Source: a virus. From it: a DNA stretch of 23,162 nt. The notes beneath the pieces are model-generated. The model saw only the letters and a program-made list of their open reading frames with translations, was not told where the DNA came from and searched no databases. A program made the position numbers and the translations under genes. The stretch lies in IMG/VR virus record IMGVR_UViG_3300043449_002716, positions 1-23,162 of that record; one strand, given 5' to 3'. Within the stretch, counting starts at the first letter, position 1, and every line of letters begins with the position of its first letter. Below are positions 5,101 through 14,100 of the stretch, one piece after another.

Positions 5101-8100
5101 GTAGCTGTCCTGTTTCATAGACAAGTCGTTCGGCCCATTGCTGAGCATAGGCTCTATTTTCTCGGATGCTGCGTGAACCCGTATCCTTTAGGAATTGATG
5201 TTGATGGATGCTGAAACCCTCACCGATGATATGCATGAGGACTCTGGCAACTGGATGATCGCTTTGATATGTTTTTCTTGATTGAGTAAGCCCACCAGAC
5301 ATAACGCTAGCTGCAGAAGCAAAGAAAGATTCGGCTGCTCGCTCTCCAAACATTTTATTAGCGGCCTGTCGGCTTAGTCCACCTAGAGTTCCTGTGCTAA
5401 TACTCTTGTTTCTAATTCTTTCCATTCCGGTTAAAAGAGCGGTAATTGCCATTTCTTCTCTTTCTTCTGGGTTTAGTTTGGAAATATCTACTTTTCCTGT
5501 GGCTGGTTCAAACCGAGGAGCTGGCTTTTCCTGAGAGAATCCTTGTTCAGCTTCTCTCTTTCTTCTAAGTTTGTAATACTTAGAAACATTCATTGTATTG
5601 AATGGAAGATTGGTATCTAGATTTTTCATTGCAAACTTATTTTGTAGCGACATTAGTGTTGTTTCTTCGCTAGCAGGAAGGAAACCCAAAGCTTCTTTCT
5701 TCTCGGTCAGTCTATTGAGTTCGTCCAGTTCTCCAGTAAGGCTGGATATGGGAGCCTCATAGTGAGCCAGGGCCATCAGTGTTTTGTTTTCGTTGTCAAT
5801 GAATATCTCTCGTTCTGAGCTTGCGGTAAACCCAAACATGCTTTCCGTTATGTCAATGATGTCGTTGAATACAACCTCATCCAATTCGGCCAGTCCAAAG
5901 GAAATCTTCATGACTTCATACTTAATATGATTAAAGGCACGTTCCCATTCCTTGCTTGCTGCAAACGCATCTCGGCTCATGGATTGAATCTTTTTCATCA
6001 CCTGAACATTGTCAAATGTTTCACTCATGAGCATCCAAGAACCCCACTGAGCAATGAACTCTTCTGGATTGTCTCTGTAGTATCTAAGGTCGTCTTCAAA
6101 ACCAATATACTTTTTGTTGTTGTTCATAAGCAACAACATGCCTTCCATTGCATTACGTCCCCGTTGAGATCTGAATAAAGCTTCCAGTTTTCTCCACTCT
6201 GGACCGTTATCTCGTATAAAAGCAAGACGTGCAATGTGGGCTATTTCGTGGGCAAAGATGCGAACCTGATCAATCCTGCCCATGTTTTTCATTATATTGG
6301 TATTGATATTGATTATGAACCTATCTCCGTCCTTAACAGCAGTAGCCATCTTAGCACTACCCAAATCAGCTACGGAAATGCTAAGATACTTGGCTAGGTT
6401 TGGATTATGCTTGAGTAGTTTTGAAATCAGGAATCTATAGAACATTTCCGTCTGATCGTCAATTATTCCCTTTGTCTTGAGTTCGGTAAGTTGGTTGTTA
6501 ATGTGCCTACCTTCGGGAAATGCGTTTTCAAATTCAGTAGAATCCGTTGCTATTCTAATTAAGTCATCGGAAGGAATATCTGCAAATGCTTCTGGTAGAT
6601 TGAGTTTTTCGATGGATAGTAGGTGAACTTCCTTTAAAGCTTGGGCAGCAAGGGTATGCTCCTCGGAAGGAACTCCAACTTCACGTATAAATGAATTAAT
6701 ATCTTTATCAGTTAAAGGCTTGAGGCTTGATCCAATTCCACTAAGATTCATTTCAGTGTACTTGACAGCCAAAGCAAGATACTTATTCTTACCCTTGAAT
6801 GGTGAGTGGTTAATTTTGTCAATTAACTTACTTACTGCTTCAGCCTTTATCATAAGGGTTTCAAACTGATCGTCTGTTAGAACTGTACCAAAGTTTTCAC
6901 TTACAAGAATTCGTAATTCTGAATCTGTAATTTCTCTACTTAGGTTGTTTTTAATTGAAATGATAAAAGCTATTTGATGTCTATACTCTTCGTTTTCTTC
7001 AAGAGTCATTAATCTCTGCAGACTTTCAAATTCTCTTTGAAGGGCGGGATACTTCTTGGCTCGTTCCATAGCTACTCTAATGTCAAGCGTAAGAGCTGCC
7101 ATAAAAGGAGTCATGTTTGTATAGTCGTCTGGAGTTAAGAAGTATTTTTCAGCATCATAGAGATCTAAAGTTAAACCAAGTTCATCCTTAAGTCGAGTTG
7201 TTCCTAATCTTTCCAAAGTACCTTCATGAAGAGAATCTAGTAGTTCTGTTTCTTCAGCAATTTCCTCTAGGTGTTGTTCCAGGAATTCGCCATACTTATC
7301 TCTTCTAAGTTGGTCTACTCTAGTGGGTCCACCTAAGGACTTAAACACAGCAACAGAAGTTTCTAGTCTATTAAAGAAATTGGAGTTTCTTGCTCCAGTT
7401 AATATTCTCTTAATAGCTTCTGGAGTAAGGAAGAACTTAACATCTGCTTCGCCTTGGACTGTTCTACTAACCGATGGGTCTCCTAGACCTTGGCGTGGGG
7501 TTACATAACCACCACCATAAATACTATGGAATTTTGAGTTTTGGAATCGAAGCATATTCTTTCCGGCTACAAACTCAATAGTGACATGCAACCCTAGATT
7601 CTGTGCTGCTGCAAAGATAAGGTCATCGTCGTTAAGTATTTTTTCCAATACAACCCGTTGAGCATCTACTGGTAGACTAGATACTAGTACATATCCTGTG
7701 TTTGGATCCGTTACTACTCCAGGAATTTTCATCTCCTCTACAAGTTTCTTTACTCGTTGCTTGACTAACAGATTTGCAAAGATTCCTTGTAGAATCAAGG
7801 CAACATCCCGTCCTTGGACAACATTGGGAAGAACGCTGGTATCTGCGCTTTTTAGGACGGAAGCTGGTATTCTGTCTTGTGAGGTGGTTAGTAATTCGGT
7901 AGGGGCCATACCAAACTCAAGAGTTCCAAGCTCTTCAATTCCTAAGTCGGCAAGGACTCCAAGAACATCAAGCCACATCATATTTGATCCATCTTCATAT
8001 CTAAACTTACTAGGATCAATTGCTATTGCCTTGGAAAAGTCTAGTATGTTTCTTTCCGAGTTAGTAGCGTCTCGTTGAGCCTTAGTTAGTTTGAATACCT

Positions 8101-11100
8101 GTTGTACAAAGTGTCTATGCAGGAATCTCATTTCCCACTCAGACATAGCACCTTGGGACAACAATGATGAAAATTTCTTAAAAGATTGTCTGATCTTGTA
8201 AATTTGATATAGTCTAGCATATTCCTTAGCTTTTACAAGTTCCTCTAGTCCGTGCTGTACAGCAAACCGTTCTAATAAGAACTTCAGTTGATTTCTTCTT
8301 TGATTAAAGGTAGGTTCATAGCCAAACAGTTCTTGTAGGATTGTCGAATCCATCTCCGGGAAGTAGACACCAAGTTGATCTGCATCGTACATACTTCCTC
8401 TTGCGTTTTCCATATCCAGTGTTTTTTCAGGTGTCGTGCCTTCTTCTTGCAATCTTTGGAGATTTCTTTGCATAGAACCAACACCAGTTTCAAGTTTCTT
8501 TACTCCCTGATAGATGGAATATAGACCTGAAATTATTCTATCTTCAAATGGATTGTCGGCAAGTCGTGGTCTAAATGCAGCTAAACCCTTTGCATCCGAG
8601 GTTGTCATGATTGTTTCTGCGTTTTCAGAAACCGAAGCAGGAGCAATTACTCTTGTTCTAATTCTCTTAGACATTGGCGTAGAGTTGCTAGCAATTGCTT
8701 TTTCAATCATCTCGTCCGTTAGTTGAGGTCTTCCCTCATCAGCATAGGCTTTCTTAAGCTTTTCGACATCCTCTAGTCGTTGTGTTTTTTCCCACTCTGT
8801 TTCCCGTTCGGTACGATCTGCCCACTCACTAAAGAAGTTTTGTCTTGACTCCAGTGCTGTATTGTATCCAATCATTGTTGGAGGATAGTCAGTAGCTACG
8901 GTTAGTAGATGACTTCGCATTGTTTCTTTTCTAATCTTTTTTATTGCTTCACTTCTTGGAAGCTTGGCAAACTGATTTCCCACTAAAGACCAGGCGCTAT
9001 TGGATACGGTTTCGTCCCAGTCTACCGTAGTTCCATCTTCCTTAAATACCAGTCTTGTAGCCTTGCTAAGTCGGCTTCCATGTAGGTTAGTTAGATAGTT
9101 GTTGATGTATTGAGCTCTACCAGAACCAGTTCCGATTCCAGCCATGGTGTATACAATATGGCCTGTATACATTAGATCGTCTGGGGCTACATATCTTCCC
9201 GTCATTACCGAAGCTTCTAGGATATCTCTATCCGAGGAGTTTAGTTTCAAACCTGAAGCTTGCATTTGATTAAGAGCAATCAGTGTCATTTGTGTCTTAA
9301 ATGCGGCTTCGTCTCCAGCAAGAGCAATATGGAAATTACGTTCATCCTGGGATCCAATTTCAATCTTACCACCACGAGCATTTCTTACGATTGTTTCTGC
9401 TTTGGAAATTCTATCTTGCCATTTGTTTTCCAAGAATGCTACTCTCTTTGCAATCCAATCTTCAGCTGCCATAGGATCATTTAAATACTTTGGTGGCATT
9501 GTCAACTCAGCAATATACCGCAGTCTAAGTTTAATGCCAGCTCTAGCTGCGTCAATAGATACTATATTTCTAGATAAGTCGTCATTTTTACCAAGAGTTT
9601 CGATCCATCTTTTTCTTACATCTCTGGTTAGTTTGGTAGTACCTACGTCAAATAATTCCATTAGCTTGCTGATCTTATTAGAATCTAATCCAAGGATTTC
9701 ATCAATAAGTCTTCCCTTTACAACAGCTCCTGTAGTTGTAAGTGTTTTTGCAATAAGTTGAAGATCTTCTTCCGTTAACTCTTCTGCAATTGGATCGGCA
9801 TCTTCGATTTTTTCTTTCTTTTTTCTTAAACCCTCAAGTACAGCAGGATATCCACCGGTGTAAAGAATAGGAATAACTGCACCCTTGAAGAAATCTCTTG
9901 TCTTAGAAGAACTAGAAAGAACTCTTTGTATTTTTTCAATTTGCTTAACAGCGGGGCTATCTATACCCCCGGCCTTAATAGCATTCTCTCTAAGTATGTC
10001 TAATGCTCTTTCAAATTGTTCTGCTGTTTTGATGTAGTAGTCTGTCAGGTCTGATTTTCCAACATTACCAGTTTTGGTATTATCTAGAATTTGAAGAATA
10101 CTTTCTTCCTGACTAAAGGAATTACCTGGAGAGTAACTCCAAAGTAACATGAGAATGTGGTGAAGACCGCTCATGTTATCATCCCAGTAAGTAGTTCTAG
10201 AGTAACCTCTCTTGGTAAAGACTTCTCTACCGTTTTCAAAGGACTTTAGAACCATTTTTTTCATTAGTTCTGGGTCTTCAGTAACTTCGGGATTATTCAT
10301 TAGCCATGCAAGTTGTGGATGGATTCCACTTAGTAAGGCTGCTCCGGTAGGGCCACCAGAAGACATCTCAGGCATGTTCCAGAAAGTTTCTCCATTTAGG
10401 AATAATTTTTCTTCCGGGCCTGAGGTAATGGAGTCATGCACAAAGATTGCTGCAAGGGATGGTAAGTCAAGAGCTAACTCCAACGCCATTTCTTCTGTTT
10501 CTTGGATTGTTGGAATTCTAGTATAGATGTCTCTGTTGTTTACTTGGTATACGGTGGAATATCTTTGAATTCTACCTTGCTCAAGTCTGGCGAAATCTTG
10601 AGACTTAACATATTTCTTGTGTTCTTCTTCAAGTTCTGTTGTTAGTGTATTAAGGTTTTCCAGTATTTCCTTTTTAAGAGTCGCTGCTGTTTCTTTACCA
10701 TCCTTGGTCTTGCGGTCTATGAGTGAATAATCAAGAACTTTTCTACTCACTGAATAGTCAATCATGCTGGAAAGTTCGGTTGATGTTGGACCAAAATACT
10801 TTACAAGTGTTTCGTCTAGGACATCTGAAGAAATGTTTCCTTTTCTAAATTCATTCTTTAGGTTATTAATAGCGCGGAAAGCATTTTTAAATTCCACAAA
10901 TCTATCTGTTTGTCTCCACTGTTCAAATGCATTTAAATCATCGTCAGTAATGTCTCGGTTTAGAATATGGAAGTATCTTTCTCTAAGGGCAAAATCATCA
11001 TAAGCCCTTTCCTGCTCATACATACTAAGTGGAGCAAAGAAAGATACGTTTTGTTTAGTTATGGGAAGGAATTCTCTCTTCTGAACTAGATTGCTTTCAG

Positions 11101-14100
11101 ATGTAAATTCAATTTCTTTACCGGATTCTTTTGCAAGTTCTCGTCTCTTATCAATTTCTTCAATAGGTGTTTTTATACTTTGAGAAAGCTTTACTCCATC
11201 TTCAATGTGACCTAGTACGATCTGAGCAAACCCACGACCAAGCTGTAGTGCTGGAACGTAGTCGAAACTACCATCACCAAAGCTGGTAATCTTAAGATTT
11301 TTTCTATCATTAAACTTGTTAGCAGCATATTCAAATAAACTCTTGGCATATTGAAATAGTTCTTCGTTGGTGTTTGGTTCTCTAAAACCAATTTTGTTTG
11401 CAAATCTCTTTAAAGTTTTTTCCTTACTGCCTCTGTTATATTCTGAGAGGGTATCTAGGAATTCATTGATAACCGCATCCTCATACTCTCCAGAATTCTT
11501 AGTAAGCATTTGTGCTGGATTTCCCAAGCCGTCATCTTCAATAGCTAGAATAAATTCGTTGCCGTTTTGTTTTCTCATTTCTCGTAACACAGGAAGATAG
11601 GCTTCCTGGTTTAGTCTAGAAATCTCTAATAAAGTGTCAATTTGCTCATTGACATCCTTTTCTCTAGCGTTTACTGCTCTAAGGATGTTTTCAATTTCTT
11701 CTGGTTTATCAGTCCTAAGTATACTTAGAATAATATTTACCATGATATTTCTTACTTTACCAGCTTCGTAAAGAAGATTATTGTGCATTCCGTGTCCGTT
11801 TTCCACCCTATAGTTTCTAAAAGACTGGACATCAAAGATGGTCTGTGATCCATTGTATCTTGGGTTTCTTCCGGACTCAGGCTTACCTGTGTCATACCAC
11901 ATTGGAACAACATCGCTAATGAACATGCTTTGTGGTCTTCCTCGGTTTTCTACCTCTACTGTAGAACCCTTCTTGTGTACCATTTCCATTAAAATAGAAC
12001 CTGTTTTTACAGAGTCCTCTAGAATATAAGCTTCAAAATCCTTTAAGTTTCCGTCTTTCCAAAGGGTATAAGCATTTTCACCAGACATTGTTTTGCCGGG
12101 TAAGCCAAATGCCTTAGCTAGGTTACTTAGGGAAGGCCCAAATCGGCGGCTAAAATTACCTGTAGGACTGTTTCTAAAGGATAGTAACATGGTATCCGTA
12201 AGTCTATAGGATATTGCAAGCCCTTGTTTGGTATTTTTAGAGACTGAAACAAGTTTTTGCATGTCAGAATCTTCACCTAGGAAGTTATGACCAACAACTT
12301 TAAACCCATTGTTCTGATATCTTTCCATTGTGTTTAAAAGATCTTGAGCATCTTCTTGGGTAAAGAAGTTTGTGTTTCCTGTTTTGGAATAAACAACTGT
12401 AGAGTGAACTGGTTTGCCTCCATGGAACTCGACAATAGATGCTGCAATGATGTTGTTTGTATTTGGCTCCCATTCAAGATCTACTGAAACAACCCTAGAG
12501 AAGTTATCTACATAGTGTACATCAGTAAACTCTGGCATTGCATGGATTTCCGCATCGGTATAGCCAAGGCTTCCTAAAACGCTTTGTAATGCCGCAAGTC
12601 TACCTTCTCTAGTTGTTTCTGACGAAGGTACATAGGGGTTGTCTAGCTCTAAATCGTCAGCGATAGCTGGATCAAACTTATGCAGTAGGCTTTGTGCATC
12701 GGTTCCTAGGATTCCAATTAACATACCTTCAGATAATACTCCATCGAAACTTGCAAGACTAGTTACATAGCTTAGTCTCTGTAACGCTGAATGAAGATCC
12801 TGTACAACCCGTACTCTATCGTCTATGTTTTTTGGATTATAGCGATAACCTAAAGTAGATACAAGACTTTCATCTCTTGTTCTTGCCGTGGGTAGCGGAT
12901 CCATTGCATTAACTTCTTCTGGAAGCTTCTTATCCGAAGCAAGTAGTTGATTTCTAATGTTTGTTGCTTCTACAGTAGTGATGGAAGATTCGTATGTCTT
13001 GCTCTTCTTATAGTTTTCCCAGTATATAAAGATTTGCTCTGCTTCTTTTTTTGTTATGGAATCTTTTTTCTTTAGAATTGGGTGACTAGAAGAGTCTAGT
13101 TTAGGAGTACCATCGTCATTTAGTTCTTTTTCATAGAAGAAATGTTTGATTGCTCGGGAAGAAGTAATATCCTCACCAAATAAATTTTGAATATCACCCA
13201 TTGTATATTGCTTATCATCTGGGTGCTTGTCTAAAATATTCCTTACTAAGGCAATATCATCTTTTGTTTTAGTTTGTCGTCTCTTCAGTTCTCGTAATGA
13301 AGTAATGTAGAAGTTTGGGTCTGTTCCTGATAGAGTTAGAACTACTCTGTTAAAGAAAGAATTTGGAGCATTATCCTGTAATCTTTGGATTTGAACCTTA
13401 ACTGTCTTTAGTCTCTTTCTAAGTCTTTTATTTGCTTTTTCAAACTTATCACTAGTGATTTCAGACAGTTCTTTAATTAACTTTTGAATCTCTACTTCAT
13501 TTTTAAATAGTAATTTATCCTTTTCTTCATCGGATAACGAAGCGTCAGCTCCTATTGCTTTTTGTTTATTTCGTAGATTTAGGATATCAAGTGACAGTTC
13601 TTTTCTTTTCTGAGCAATTGTTCTATCTCCAACTTCAAGGATAGATTGAATAGTAGCAAGCTCGGCTAATAGTTTTTCTATTTGTTTGTTTGTCTTTGCA
13701 ATTCCATTCCAGTCAATCTTTAGCCTTGATGACAAGTCATTCATTGCCATCAGCTTATTCTTTAAATCCATTAGTTCAGCGGCTCGGCGTTTATTGTTGT
13801 TGCGGTTTGCTCTGTCAATTGACCTATCTAAAGAATCTAGCAACTCTACGGTTTCAGTTGGTTTAAGTGCATTAGCTTCTTCGATAACAGAAACAAGACG
13901 AGCATTGTCAATCTTACCAGACGCCCCAAACCCAATAGAGTTTCTTGCCTTGTTTGCTAGTTCGACAAGACGCTTAACTTCATCAACTGTTAACGCTTCA
14001 AATAAAGGTTTATTAGCATTTGCTGCTTTTAGGTTTAATGCCTCAAGTTCATCCCATTCCGAATCCGTAATGAGTAGGTCTTTTTGACCCGTAGTAGCAA

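Noticed and set aside
9308-9316. G1645-D1646-E1647 as the ordinary motif C of the giant protein
   Set aside because: The distance from motif B is right, but the context (ALAGDEAAF, helix-like) lacks the hydrophobic strand-turn-strand of motif C. Kept only as the alternative to the permuted HDS.
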